From the NCBI RefSeq assembly GCF_022581195.2, contig NC_061482.1, positions 2,294,001 to 2,358,000 of the forward strand: a stretch of DNA of 64,000 bases. The letters are read 5' to 3'. Within the stretch, counting starts at the first letter, position 1. Each line of letters starts with the position of its first letter. Position numbers and translations under genes: made by a program. This document shows positions 27,801-36,973 of the stretch, one piece after another. The notes beneath the pieces were generated by a model, which ran no database searches, was not told the origin of the DNA, and worked only from the letters and a program-made list of their open reading frames with translations. The stretch comes from Helicoverpa zea. Taxonomy: Eukaryota; Arthropoda; Insecta; Lepidoptera; Noctuidae.

Positions 27801-30254
27801 TCGACACGTAAGTGAGGACGTTTCTTTCGGTCGGCTTTCCTCATAACAATGACTTATCTGCCCACAATTAGTGTTAGATAATATTATGTAAATCATTTAA
27901 TGCCTGCTAGTTATACATTTTAGTTGCGTAAAATATAATGACAATTGTTTTTGCTCGAAGTCGAAAATAAATTTTAATGTTGGTAAATGTGTGAGAACTT
28001 TTGACTTTTTGATTATCCGTCATTATTTTATTAAGTATCTTTTTCCACAAAATTTATTATACGTTACACACCCATTAACACATACCTTAAAATGTTTTGT
28101 TTCACTTTCGTTATGAATGCAATAAAAATATTTCGTGATCGCGCAAACGCAATCTTAAGCTTTACGACTTGATACAACCTTGCTCGAAATGGGAGAAATT
28201 ATGTTAAAACCATAAACATTTATAAATAAATTTTATAGTAGAATTATTACTTCATTTTTGGACTATGAAAACTTCTTGTAAAACACTGGTACTCGGCTAC
28301 ATCCGGTTAGACTGGAAGCCGACCCCAACATAGTTGGGAAAAAGGCTCGGAGTATGATATTGGACTATGAATTGGAAACTTTAAGATCCATAAATAATGT
28401 ACATTCATGAAATAAAGTTCACTTAAAAGCAGGTAACTAATGTACGGAAAAAGGGTCAACGTTCTACCCTCGGCGGGCAAAAATGTATCTAAATATAAGT
28501 CCTCTCAATCTCTTTTGACACAAAGCCGCTGAAAATATGGGATGATTTTACTCTTGATTTGATTTTATCTTTTTTGCTTTTATTTTTCGACATTTCAAGA
28601 CCCTTTTGAAATGAAATGCCTTCATATTTGAATTCATTACATTAATCTTGTCTTTTTAATGTCGTTTGGAATGTCGTGTTCACAAGAAGCAGGCCCTTAT
28701 TATTGAAAAAAGTAAATCAAATTAACCTAAGCAAAGTCACGTAACCATATTTTGGCAATTGTAACTATAGGTATCCATCTACATTCCAAGAAACTGCCAC
28801 ATTATACTATATAAAGAGACAGGCTACACGTAAGGCCACTGAGGTCAAATCGCGACGCAAACAAAATTCCTCGAAATTGACAACCAAACCACAGAAACCT
28901 TGATATATTTCTCGAGAAACTCGCCCTTATTATTTGGGAAAAACCGAAAACAGACATCCTTAAGATAATGTTAATGTTTTAATATCTTTCTGAGATTTGT
29001 TCGACAATCTTTTTGCAAAATGTATTTGATAAGACCCTACATACAAATCGGTTGGTCCCAATTTAGGAATTGGTTGTAATTTTAATTGGTACGGCAATAA
29101 AAAGGCACGCAAGTCACAGAAAGACCATGGGTTAGTTAGCAACGCTTTCTTCAGCGACGCTCAAGTGTCCACCGCACACGCCAGCGACGCGACCCGTCAC
29201 ACCGGTAACGCATCCGCAACACTGGTTAACACGTTGCAAAGAGAGAGCTTTGACAATGGCCCGTGTTAGATCACACTCATCTCACACACACACAAGCTTG
29301 TCCAACTATTACAGAACGTCACTTTAGTCAGTCACCTCTAATTCGACGATATTTTATCGATGAATTTTCTATAAGCAAGCCTTAATGACGCCGGGTGTGA
29401 GAGTGAATGTAATAAGGTGTTGCGAAATCAACTGAATGATGTGGAGTTAATTTCTAAACTCAATAAGTCTGTCAGTTAATACTCTATTCTGTAATGAATC
29501 TGTCTTGAATGGAAAGCTTCGGGTACGCTTCATGCGTGAACGAGTGTACTTAGAGAAAACCATGAAACGGGGAAAACGTCGCGGATCGGGTTGAAGCTTC
29601 GGCGCCCGCGCAACTTGCTGATAATATTGTTTACGCAGCAACGACAGAACACAATGGACGTTTAGCATTTGCGGTTATTGGCAACATGGCTGCTATCGCG
29701 ACGTGAAATAGCTCGTTCATTAAGTTATTTATACGCGGATTATGAAATACGCCGATATGCTAACGAGACTACAACACGAGGTGCGAGCGCGCGCGAGCTG
29801 CGGCCGCGGCCCGCGCCCGCGTCTCTCAGGGAGACAATATGCGCACAAAGTCGTGCATATTTTAAAAGCAATGTTTCGCAGCCTTCATTGAGAAATACGC
29901 GCCCTCATTCGTGATGTCAGTTCGCTGCCGTTGAGCAATGAAAACCTGATTTCCACACGAGAAATCAGATCGAATTATTGTCGTATCGATCGATGAGTTC
30001 GCGATATCATAACTTCATGTCTACAGCAATAATTGTAAGTCATCCTGCATACACGAGATGAAAGTCAACTGCTGACGGAGACGCTCCGTCCGCGACCGTT
30101 TAAGTGCAGTTTTGTAAACAATTTGCTTTAACAATTATCGGGTTTGATGTAAGAAAGTGGTACTGTGGAAACAGCCTTATAACAACAGTTAAGCTTAGAA
30201 TAAGGTGGTGTACACATGTATGTGGGGTACTCACAGCGCTATCCTGGGGGTCAT
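832..30254 (-). CDS. secreted mucin-like Thr/Pro/Arg-rich protein, ten coding exons
   Basis: Coding exons in transcript order: 30254-30235, 7615-6650, 6504-6322, 6235-5577, 3640-3525, 2966-2848, 2417-2268, 1857-1692, 1402-1244 and 1047-832 (TAA at 834-832). Every junction is GT-AG and all phases agree, giving about 917 residues. Residues 1-19 are a signal peptide ending Ala-His-Ala. The mature chain has no cysteine. In order it contains an acidic/Lys-rich part, a Tyr-rich stretch (YEYEYIYYYY, about 222-231) followed by Asp/Glu/Lys, an Arg-Gly patch, a Thr tract (about 545-568), then six short exons alternating Arg/Pro/Gly-rich and Ser/Thr/Ala/Pro/Glu-rich sequence, and a basic C-terminus ending in HPK. 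This composition suggests an O-glycosylated extracellular-matrix or cuticle/lumen protein; that role is inferred from composition only. I do not recognise a family. The 3' exons were extended past the ends of single ORFs by matching splice phases. Confidence 0.8.
3641..5576 (-). other. intron 4 of the mucin-like gene
   Basis: The second-longest intron of the gene. It is AT-rich, and no mobile element, RNA gene or coding exon could be recognised in it. Confidence 0.5.
5577..6235 (-). CDS. exon 4 of the mucin-like gene, with poly-Thr tract
   Basis: The largest downstream exon (659 bp, phase 2 in, phase 1 out). It encodes an acidic region (around DDSKLPADYKQTTPYDQETT), then a Thr tract built from mixed ACT/ACA/ACG/ACC codons, then a basic segment (RPSRFKGRAGARTRAPV). 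The frame stays open past the donor at 5576 for 38 more codons, to a TAA at 5463-5461. Intron retention would therefore give a shorter protein with a different C-terminus. The antisense Val-rich ORF here is a by-product of the Thr repeat. Confidence 0.75.
11237..11432 (-). mobile_element. Helitron-like non-autonomous element, old copy
   Basis: Reverse orientation of the common lepidopteran unit: the plus strand shows CCCGCGGTTTCACCCGCGTC, then GGGATAAAATATAGCCTATG, and ends with TTTATAATATTAGTACAGAT. Very similar to the copy at 57590. Confidence 0.6.
11636..11886 (-). pseudogene. mini-gene-like ORF for a short secreted peptide, in-frame TGA
   Basis: On the minus strand: a TATATAAG box (11886-11879), ATG at 11829-11827, a hydrophobic signal-like start (MNFRGKLFVSLAIFLF), an in-frame TGA at 11781-11779, then the same frame open for FSLLGTLP and VDSDGDEFFDAF to TAG at 11718-11716, and overlapping AATAAA signals at 11645-11636. 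All parts of a tiny intronless gene are present in order. The TGA makes it a likely dead copy, or the first part could stand alone. I cannot assign a family; chance is possible in such AT-rich DNA. Confidence 0.3.
11967..12182 (-). other. unrecognised ORF fragment of 71 codons
   Basis: A minus-strand frame, open slightly upstream of 12182 as well, reads like ordinary protein (EIIDDFSIMSFDISKYTL, then MNVWEIKSVLDLL) and ends with TAA. I see no clear splice acceptor, start context or known domain. It may be a decayed exon or transposon remnant, or a random ORF. It lies just upstream of the mini-gene-like ORF at 11.6-11.9 kb. Confidence 0.15.
12598..12782 (-). mobile_element. Helitron-like element, degraded copy
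   Basis: Shows GGTAAAATATAGCCCATGTT, GTTGAGTAGTTTTGGA and a terminal TATTATATTAGTATAGAT, in the same order as the copy at 11237 but more diverged. Confidence 0.5.
13127..13236 (-). mobile_element. SINE-A fragment (3' part)
   Basis: The plus strand shows TTGGAATTGGCTTCCAGTCT, GCAGCTGAGTACCGGT, CTGACCTCCTCAACCCAG and TTACCCGGGCAACCCA, the reverse complement of the SINE-A tail and lower body. It lacks the tRNA-like head. Confidence 0.6.
13826..13955 (+). mobile_element. Helitron-like element fragment
   Basis: Contains TATCGAAGAAGGCTATAGGC, TTTTTATCCAGGTAC and TTTCTCCGGGACACGGATGA, the central and 3' motifs of the Helitron-like unit. Ends are unclear. Confidence 0.4.
14739..14880. mobile_element. 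MITE, CAGTTGCACAAAG family, near-perfect hairpin
   Basis: Ends are AGTCAGTTGC and GCAACTGACT, and the two halves pair almost throughout: AAATCTATTGCTGAC on the left matches GTCAGCAATAGATTT on the right around a short loop with TTTGTCAACAAGATAAAA. This is a miniature inverted-repeat element of the same family as 51379 and 51847. Confidence 0.75.
14950..15091 (+). mobile_element. Helitron-like element, degraded
   Basis: Begins CCTATTATAAATGCAAAAGT and ends near GGAAACAGCTAGTA, matching both ends of the CTAG-terminated element; the interior is diverged. Confidence 0.4.
16081..16290 (-). mobile_element. SINE-A, 5'-truncated copy
   Basis: The plus strand starts ATCATCATCATATCCC, continues with GTTGGTGTCGGCTTCCAGTC and runs through CTTCTCAACCCAGTTACCCG to the AGACTTGCTGGCTTCTGG region. 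It is the reverse of the SINE-A tail and body, without the tRNA-like head. Confidence 0.65.
22236..22762 (+). mobile_element. two Helitron-like remnants in tandem
   Basis: The first begins near ATATAATATTGGAAATGCGA and includes ATGAAATTTGGTACACAGAC and TTTTTATCCGGGTCTGAAAG (to about 22415). The second begins near ATCTATAATATAAAAATG (22572) and ends GAAGCCGCGGGCAAAAGCTA. Motifs match the intact copies at 58883 and 63421; the DNA between them is unassigned. Confidence 0.45.
23093..23474 (+). mobile_element. SINE-A, full-length copy with TSD
   Basis: A tRNA-derived head carries an A box (TGGCCTAGTGG) and a B box (GGTTCGATCCC). It is followed by a body with CAATGCAACTTTTCTAAG and TGTGTTTCGGATGGC, and a 3' tail GCCGACCCCAACATGATTGG, GGCTCGGAGGATGA. 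The 11-bp duplication AAATCGTTTAT flanks it (23082-23092 and 23475-23485). It resembles tRNA-derived noctuid SINEs (HaSE-like, from memory). Confidence 0.85.
24020..24260. repeat. lepidopteran CCGACTTC..AAAAAGGAGG repeat, two diverged units
   Basis: TCCGACTTCCTAAAAAG (24087) and ACCGACTTCTTAAAAAGGAG (24180) begin two similar segments, each followed by a GAGTTTTTGAG / AAGTTCTCAATTCGG-type stretch. This motif is widespread in moth genomes as the end of mobile elements. Boundaries are uncertain. Confidence 0.35.
28270..28359 (+). mobile_element. SINE-A, severely 5'-truncated copy with TSD
   Basis: Only the last 90 bp of SINE-A: CTTGTAAAACACTGGTACTC through GCCGACCCCAACATAGTTGG to GGCTCGGAGTATGATA. 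The 12-bp duplication TTGGACTATGAA flanks it (28258-28269 and 28360-28371), so it is a genuine truncated insertion made by LINE machinery. Confidence 0.8.
30235..30254 (-). CDS. first coding exon (20 nt) of the mucin-like gene
   Basis: On the minus strand GTCGCCATGACC gives a good start context. The six codons M-T-P-R-I-A plus CT are followed by a strong donor, CT|GTGAGT. Exon 2 begins after TTTGTTGCAG with A-TGC-TTG, so the joint makes Leu and yields MTPRIALCLLLCTIYLAHA, a textbook signal peptide. No in-frame ATG exists in the DNA just upstream of exon 2, and the only ATG at its edge (7615) is in the wrong frame. Upstream, CCCTCTGTTGCAG ends at 30284 and could be the acceptor of a 5' UTR intron. 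Confidence 0.78.
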
Positions 30255-30559
30255 GGCGACGGGGCCCGGGGCTCGGGCGGCGGCTGCAACAGAGGGTTCA
30301 CGTCAACACACGCGCCTTTCCCAACGACACACAGTTGCGACAGTGAAGCTCAACGAGGAAGCTGCATCGCACATTTAAATGCAACGCTAATGTCAGAGAG
30401 CGCTTAAATGCCAATAACGGCGACCTTTCAGTTTCGACTCGAGTTGCGCAAGTGGGAATCGCCGGTGATCGTGTGAGAAAGGCGAGTGCGTGTGGGATCA
30501 GGTAGGGAGGAACGCACCGGAGGGGGGGGGCGGGTGACACCGCTGGCGACGCGCTGCCG

Positions 30560-30610
30560 TTCGGCGACTAACCTCGCCGGCGCGCGCGCACCTCTTACTT
30601 ATAGCCGCGC
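30560..30610 (-). promoter_or_regulatory. candidate core promoter of the mucin-like gene
   Basis: On the minus strand a TATAAGT box (30603-30597) is followed 34 bp later by TTAGTC, an initiator-like motif with its A at 30569. Both sit in a GC-rich block about 310 bp upstream of the start codon. If transcripts were unspliced from here, the 5' UTR would carry short upstream ATGs (around 30370-30360), so a 5' UTR intron ending at 30284 is likely. Transcription start is inferred only. Confidence 0.35.
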
Positions 30611-31403
30611 GCCCACCAGGCGGCCGCGCCACCCTCGGCGCCGCTCCTGCCGCCAGCACCCCGGCACCCTGCACCCTGCACCTGGCACCCTTGCACCCTG
30701 GCTGCAACCACCTCGCAGTATTTGGTATACTCCGTACGCGAGGACATCATCAATCATGCCACATACAGCCTCTTGCTACTAACTCTCGGTTCGCAGCCAG
30801 TTTGACATTTTGATAGATAATAGTTATAGCTTACATAACAGCAAGTAAAAAGCACGTGTGCTAATATTAATATTAAAATATGTATGAATCTGTCGGTATG
30901 TTGTAGCCGCTACGAAACGCTACGAAAGACTTCAACGCGCTCGGCAAAGAAAAGCTTAATTTTTCTCTTCATACCTGTGAATTAAAATAAAAGAAACCTG
31001 TTCTATAAATCATATAATTATTTGTTTTAGAAATTCTTGATAACCATCTATGAAGAAAGATGACATTGTCGGTTATATAATGGCTCGGAAATGCGACGAA
31101 CATTCTATGCCATTGTACTTTTTATATGCATAAGAATGAGTATATTAAATAAAGTATAAAAATAAAAGATAAAACATAGTATAGTTATCTGTCTATAGTA
31201 TTGCGTAGCCAAGTGCGTAATATTTATAAAGAGGCTTTGCTTGTGATGAGCGCAGAAATAAACAAAAATATTGCCTTCTTACATAAGTCCTTACAAATCC
31301 ATAACCTTTTAGCTATCTAGGTTCATAACTGTTAGCACTTCGCAGGTGTCAGTTATGACTTAATTTGAATCATTTAGGATTTAAAAACTGCAATATTTTG
31401 TAC

Positions 31404-31520
31404 TAGCTTAAACCTGCGATTTCACCCGCGTCGTGGGGTAACTACGTCGTACAGCCAGACAAAAAGTAGCTTATAGCCTTCCTCGATAAATGTGCTATCC
31501 AACACTGAAATATTTTTTCA
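31404..31520 (-). mobile_element. Helitron-like element fragment
   Basis: The plus strand reads CTAGCTTAAACCTGCGATTT, CACCCGCGTCGTGGGG and AAAAAGTAGCTTATAGCC, the reverse of the CTAG-ended 3' part. The 5' part is missing. Confidence 0.45.
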
Positions 31521-31553
31521 GATCAGACCAGATTAGCCAAGATTAGCGCTTTC

Positions 31554-31591
31554 TTACAAATACACAAACTAAAGAGTTTGTGTATTTGTAA
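31554..31591. repeat. perfect 17-bp hairpin
   Basis: TTACAAATACACAAACT (31554-31570), a 4-nt AAAG loop, and the exact reverse complement (31575-31591). It is not part of any repeat family recognised here and has no terminator context in this eukaryotic DNA. Confidence 0.8.
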
Positions 31592-32929
31592 AATGTTGAT
31601 GCTTTAAAATGTAAAGTAAAGATAAAACCTAGATGGCTTTCTTGCTGTATGCTTCCAGCTTCCGACCGAAGATTATAAGTAGGTAAAGGCTGCTAAAGCC
31701 TTACCCAGATGTGGGAAATTCGATGCCTAAAAAATTATCCAATATCCAAGTATTTCCAATTGATATTCCTGAAATAAAACATGTATTCCCTTTGATAGGT
31801 CAAGTTTAATTAAATATGGAATAAGTAGAACTTTTATGAGGGTCTGCTTAATGATCATAAAAAAAATCCTTGAAAACGTACTTTATCAACAGCCTGTAGA
31901 GTTCAAAATTACATTGAAGCGACATTTTAAATGGCGCAGTCTATCTTCCCGCTAAGTTTCATTAAAATCAGTCAATTTCTTGCTAAAAAGCTTGACTCAT
32001 TTAAACTTTTAATAAAAGACGCACAAAGCAACAAAGTGCAATTAGAATTCTAAGAATGGAACCTTAATTATTTATTACCTCACTAAACTTTCAAACAATA
32101 AAAACGTTAATCACCAATTAATTTATTGCGCATTTCCCAATTATCTAACGTAATTATACGTAAGTAATAAAGCTGGAATAAGTTGTAATACGATACTCAT
32201 TTATTAGTCAGGCTTTAAGTGGTCACTTCTGGATTCCAAAGGAAAACCTTTGCCCAGCTGTGAGACAGCATAATTATATATATAATTTCCAAATATCTTT
32301 AACAACTGTATTTGAAAAACAGTTTATTTATAGAAGCATCATTCATCCGAGTCCCGAAGGATTGTCTTCCTACACGCGGACATAAAGAAACGTATATCCA
32401 TTTTCTGGTTCTAGACTATCGGTGTACTTTATTGAAATCGGTGACATGATAGCTAACACACAGACTTACAGCTACTTTCGCTCTTAGGTATAATATTTTT
32501 AGGAAAAGATTAGAACAGAGGAGGAATTGATGATACTGAAGGCAACATCACAATAATTTCGTCCTTATTTTATCCAATAATCGAGCAATATATTATAACA
32601 TTGTGAAATAAGAATGCAGTTCAACAGTTGTTTACAAAGCTAGCATATAACAGTACATGATTGGAATAAGAAATAAAATTTTAAACGTATAAACAGCAAT
32701 GGAAATCGGATTAGTCATGAGGCGAGAAGATGCTCACTGTTTATATTCGTCGACAAAGTTCAAGTGATTTGGCAACAAGGAAACTTGCTTATATATCGCA
32801 CATCTACACCTAAAGAGGGTTAACCCAAAAAAACTCATTTTTCAGAATATATAAAAAACTGATTCCTCCTTTCCTGTACGTGCAGAAGTGATCTGTATAG
32901 AAACATTTTTTTTTCACAGCTAGAACATA

Positions 32930-33090
32930 TTTTTTTAATCTATTTTGTTGGTCGAGCGGTATTGTGGAGTTTCTTGCCGACTCTTCTCCATGAGACCAAC
33001 TTTTTGGAACCGTGCAACTAGTGTGACGTTTCATAAGAGCCTTCAAAGGCCTGTTTGGAATAAAACTATCTATCTATCTATAGGTATCTA
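32930..33090 (+). mobile_element. LINE 3' end with (TCTA)n tail
   Basis: Contains GGTATTGTGGAGTTTCTTGC, GACTCTTCTCCATGAGACCA and TTCATAAGAGCCTTCAAAGG, then AATAAAACTATCTATCTATC. This is a common 3' UTR end of moth LINEs, recognised from memory. No coding part remains. The tail abuts SINE-B at 33091. Confidence 0.5.
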
Positions 33091-33347
33091 TAATGTCAGG
33101 ACACCTTTTCACACACGGTCTGTTAGCCCCATGCTAAGTTATTAATTAACTTGTGTTATGGGTGCTAACACAACTGATAAACTACATATAGCTACACATA
33201 TACAATATACATATTTATAAATACGTATTGTAACACCCAGACCACGGCCAACAAGCATGCTCATCACACAAATGTCGACAGAACCGGGAATCGATCCCGT
33301 TACCTCAGGTTCGGCAGTCAGGCATGGTGACCATTGCGCCATCGAGG
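33091..33347 (-). mobile_element. SINE-B copy, tRNA-derived
   Basis: On the minus strand the head begins CCTCGATGGCGCAATGGTCA (A box TGGCGCAATGG) and has a B-box-like GGGATCGATTCCC, followed by a body with GATGAGCATGCTTGTTGGCC and GTGTTAGCACCCATAACAC. It is close to the second copy at 62934. The open frame across it is not a gene. Confidence 0.75.
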
Positions 33348-34636
33348 AAAAACATTTGACTTTGACTTGGTTTCGTTTAAGAAATTTGATGGAAAGTACT
33401 TAAACTCAAAAAACGAGATTTTGAGTTATCCCCCTTTGGATGTTGGTTTGCGATATGCACGCTATGTAAAGTATATAGGTATGTAAGTATGTATTTAAAG
33501 TTTTATTTTATTTATATACAAGTTATTTTTATGCCTGTTTTCCCTTATGAGGTTAAAGCATTCCTTGCCCTGGCGCCACGAGACGGCTGAATCGCTTTGT
33601 TGTTGCATCGACTACTGTTTTTTGTTTACAGTAAAATTTTATGTTATTGGCGTGTTAACTGCCTTGATTAAGATATCAACTGAATTTCAAGTATATAAGT
33701 TTATTTTTAAGTTATTATTTCAAGTGGTAATTATCAACTATGCACGGAAGCATTTTTGCATTGTTTTTTTTTTTTCAGTAATTTTCTATTATGTAAAAGT
33801 TAAACTAACGCAGTTGATGACAACACAAGTATTTATTGAATAGGACGGAGTCTTTCAGAAGTTTTAAGCATACAAACATTGAATACGTAAGTAACTATTC
33901 AATTTAATGCAGACTTTTGGCGGTTTTATCCGCACACATTTTTCAGCATTTTTTTGTACTTATTCTGGTGTCAAAATACAACAGTTATAAGCACTGAGTT
34001 CCGTTTCAAATGTCTGTGCAACAAAAGGTGACGTCATACCGATTTCGCGGCAAATATTGAAAACCGGTAGTGGATATGCGTGTGCCCACCAATAACCGAA
34101 ATTGTTTCATTTTCGTTGCTTTGTCAATAAATACTGCTTTGGGTATGTCGTAGCTTTGTCGTGGATTTGGCCATTTCATGAAATGCTCGATAATTAAAAA
34201 TCAGAAAATATTCCACTTGGATTCCTGACGGCTAGATTAAGAAGTTTTTTTTATAAACTATCCAGATAAAATTACCCTGCAACATTTGGTTCATGTTATG
34301 ATCGGGCATTTTATGAAATGGTGAAATCTGGGATATGGCTACGACAGAATGAAACCTGTAAAAATAGTTGTATGATTGGTGAAATAAATAAATAAATGAC
34401 TGTACCCTTGTCTATCCAGGTCATTTTAGATTATTATTTGTGATCAGTATTCTTACAGGTTTGCATTTTTGCATGATTGAGTAACAAACACCCAAACATA
34501 TGAAATAAAAAACTTTCACATTTGTCATATAGGTAGCTTATACATGAAACGTAGGACTTGTATTGCTATTAAAGGTATCCCAGTTGTAATATACTTTTAT
34601 CATTTTATTCATTCCTTTGCCTGAGCACGGTGGAGC

Positions 34637-35220
34637 AGCGTGTGTGGTGGCTTAGTGGCGAAAGAACAACCCCTCGAGTATGAGGGTGTTAGTTTAATAC
34701 CAGGTCAGGTTACCAATGCAACTTTTTTAAGTTTGTATGTACTTTCTAAGTACCTATATCTTGGACACCAATGACTGTGTTTCGGATGGCACCCTAAACT
34801 GTAGGTCCCGGCTGTCAGTGAAAATCTTCGACAGTCGTTACCGGTAGCCAAAAGCCAGTAAGTCTGACAACCATTCTTGCCAGCTGAGTTTGGAAAGTCA
34901 GATAGGGACTGTCCCGCTCCTTGTAAAACACTGGTACTCAGCTGCATCCGGTGAGACTGGAAGCCGACCCCAACATAGTTGGGAAAGGGCTCGGGAGATC
35001 AGAGTGCTGGGTCCAGGTTTCCATTGTCTGGGTACCTAGATCCCGCAGTCCTCAGAGCCTACCACTGTGTAGTGAGGTGGCGAATTACCCCCACATCACC
35101 TCAGGGGTACTCACTGACCCACTCAATGAGAATTCACAAACGAATACTAAACACAGTGGTACGCAGCAGTAAGACTAGAAGCCAACCCAAAATATAGTTG
35201 AGAAAAGGCTAGACGGATGA
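34637..35220 (+). mobile_element. SINE-A copy followed by a second SINE-like segment
   Basis: 34637-34998 is a diverged full-length SINE-A: TGGCTTAGTGGCG head, CAATGCAACTTTTTTAAG, TGTGTTTCGGATGGC, and tail GCCGACCCCAACATAGTTGG. It is followed directly by a different segment (35000-35165) that ends with the same kind of tail again: GAAGCCAACCCAAAATATAG, AAAAGGCTAGACGGATGA. This is either two insertions or a dimeric SINE with one shared tail type. Confidence 0.6.
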
Positions 35221-35539
35221 CAATAAGAATACCGTACCAATAGATTAAAAGCTACATATTTTTTTCGAACATCAAATAATAATGAAAAGATCTTTAGATA
35301 GGTGACATTATGTGAATCCATATATATTTATAGAGCAAGTTTTATTGTAAAACCTGCTTACCTACATTTTATATGTGTCAACCAGTATCTTTATAGGTAC
35401 AATTCCATTTTAATTTATTTTTTTATGGAGGTGTGTTTAAAAGGTAATAAATGGAGATCGCGGAAAAGCTGTTTTAGTCCTTGCTGTAAATGCAAAAGTG
35501 AGTTTATTTGATACTATCTTTTTCTCATGATGAAACCGA

Positions 35540-35660
35540 TCAACTTCGTGAAGGAATCACATCCCTCTTTTGGATGAAATATAGCCCACGTCACCCGGGT
35601 GAAAGACTTATCGTAAATTTTCCAGTATTTTTGAATGGATCAATAAAACACATAAATACA
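35540..35660. mobile_element. Helitron-like element fragment
   Basis: Contains TTTTGGATGAAATATAGCCC, ACGTCACCCGGGTGAAAG and a TATTTTTGAATGGATCAAT segment, matching the central part of the Helitron-like unit. Ends are not definable. Confidence 0.35.
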
Positions 35661-35967
35661 ATATTTGGAACAACATTATGGACATAGATTGGACCCTTCA
35701 GATTTTTTTATCCGAATACAGGTTTTTCCTCAGCACGCGGATGAAAATGTGGGAACGGAAATAAGTCATAATTATCTTGGCTCATTAATCAGTATTATTC
35801 TGGCTCACTGTTAATACGATACCTACTGTTACCTATACTTACTGTTATTGATTTGACATACCACCTTTGTGCCGCGATTGGAAAGTAGAAGATCCATCTT
35901 CGAAGACCCAAGGCCACATAGCAAAATCAAAATCGCTAGTGTCCGAATGTTAAGTATTTTTGTTACT

Positions 35968-36276
35968 AACTTTCGCCTGCGGTTTCACCTTCGACCCGTG
36001 GAAACTTCTTCCCGTACCCGGATAAAATGTAGCCCATGTCACCTATAGTGTAGCTTCCAAACAGTGATTTAATATTCCAACTAGCCGTTCTCCCGCGGTT
36101 CCACCCGCGTCCCGTGGAAACTACTGCTCGTACCGGGATAAAATATAGCCTATGGCACTCAGGAACATTGTAGCTATCTATCAGTGAAAGAATTTTGGAA
36201 ACCAGCAGTTCCAAAGATATTCCAAAGTTCCCTAAATACAAACTTACAAAACCTCGTTATAATATTAGTATAGATT
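35968..36276 (-). mobile_element. two adjacent Helitron-like units
   Basis: The plus strand shows CTTTCGCCTGCGGTTTCACC with GGATAAAATGTAGCCCATGT (35968-36073). It then starts again with ACTAGCCGTTCTCCCGCGG, GGGATAAAATATAGCCTATG and ends TTATAATATTAGTATAGATT (to 36276). The second unit is nearly complete; the first is truncated where the second begins. Confidence 0.6.
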
Positions 36277-36282
36277 ACCTAA

Positions 36283-36350
36283 AGTCTGGAAGCCGACCCA
36301 GTTACTATACCATGCCGACCATAGTTGGGAAAAAGGCTCGGAGGATATGA
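36283..36350 (+). mobile_element. SINE-A tail fragment
   Basis: TCTGGAAGCCGACCCAG, an 18-bp interruption that duplicates part of the motif, then CCGACCATAGTTGGGAAA and GGCTCGGAGGATATGA. Very short remnant. Confidence 0.5.
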
Positions 36351-36848
36351 TCAAAAAGTATCCTACACTATGCTCACCAACACGCTTGCCCAGCGCAGTG
36401 AGTATGAGAAAATGTCCTCAGCGGGCAGAAACCTACAACAGTGGACGTTTTCAGGCTGATCAACTTAGAGCCTTCAGGGTACAAACAAACAAACAAAAAA
36501 ATTCTAATATTAGTATAGAAGTATATATTGAAAGAACGTCCACATATCGACCTGTGAATGCATCAAAAGTCAAGGACGCGTGATTTAGCGGTCCGAACCA
36601 GTTTGTGATCCTCCTCGCTTTGATTTGCATATCGACATTAAATAGCTTTTTTATTGGCACCAAATATATGTATTTACAATGTACATCTCCTGATCGATAA
36701 TTTGATAGATATTTTAACTGTTTCATTGTCTATTTGTTGGTATTTCTCGCGTGGTATTTCTTGGTAGTCAGAGAGTTAGAGGTCAGTTAAAACGTCTTGA
36801 TTATCTGGAATTATAGATCGATATTTAGTATATCGATGATGAATTGGG

Positions 36849-36973
36849 TTGCCTGGGTGACTGGATTGAGGAGGTCAGATAGGCAGTCGCTTCTTGTAAA
36901 GCACTGGTACTCAGCTGAATCCGGTTGGACTGGCAGCCGACCCCAACATAGTTGGGAAAAAGGCTCGGAGGAT
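36849..36973 (+). mobile_element. SINE-A, 5'-truncated copy with exact TSD
   Basis: Lower body and tail of SINE-A, from TTGCCTGGGTGACTGGATTG to GGCTCGGAG, flanked by the 14-bp duplication GATGATGAATTGGG (36835-36848 and 36974-36987). Confidence 0.8.

Larger units (their letters stand above)
7616..30234 (-). other. giant first intron (22.6 kb) of the mucin-like gene
   Basis: Bounded by the CT|GTGAGT donor at 30234 and the TTTCCTTTGTTGCAG acceptor ending at 7616. It contains scattered old repeats, listed separately, and long unique stretches: 8.3-11.2, 17.2-21.3 and 24.3-28.2 kb, where I see no genes or repeats. Short GC-rich patches stand out near 8820-8870, 16890-16965, 18660-18790, 19210-19340, 24900-24950 and 29560-29830. 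Such unique GC-rich islands in a long first intron are plausible places for enhancers or alternative promoters, but nothing in the sequence proves it. Confidence 0.6.
29560..30760. other. GC-rich region around the mucin-like gene start
   Basis: Two GC-rich patches (about 29770-29830 and 30470-30720) stand out from AT-rich surroundings and flank the first coding exon. The second includes a run of G (30521-30530) and several repeats of a CACCCTGCAC-like decamer around 30660-30705. Several overlapping ORFs on both strands here are by-products of the high GC content. Confidence 0.5.

Noticed and set aside
29669..30782. overlapping ORFs of 60-98 codons on both strands near the promoter
   Set aside because: High GC lowers stop frequency; only the 20-nt exon fits a gene model.
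33142..33342. 66-codon minus-strand ORF (MAQWSPCLTAEPEV...)
   Set aside because: It is the translated SINE-B head and body.
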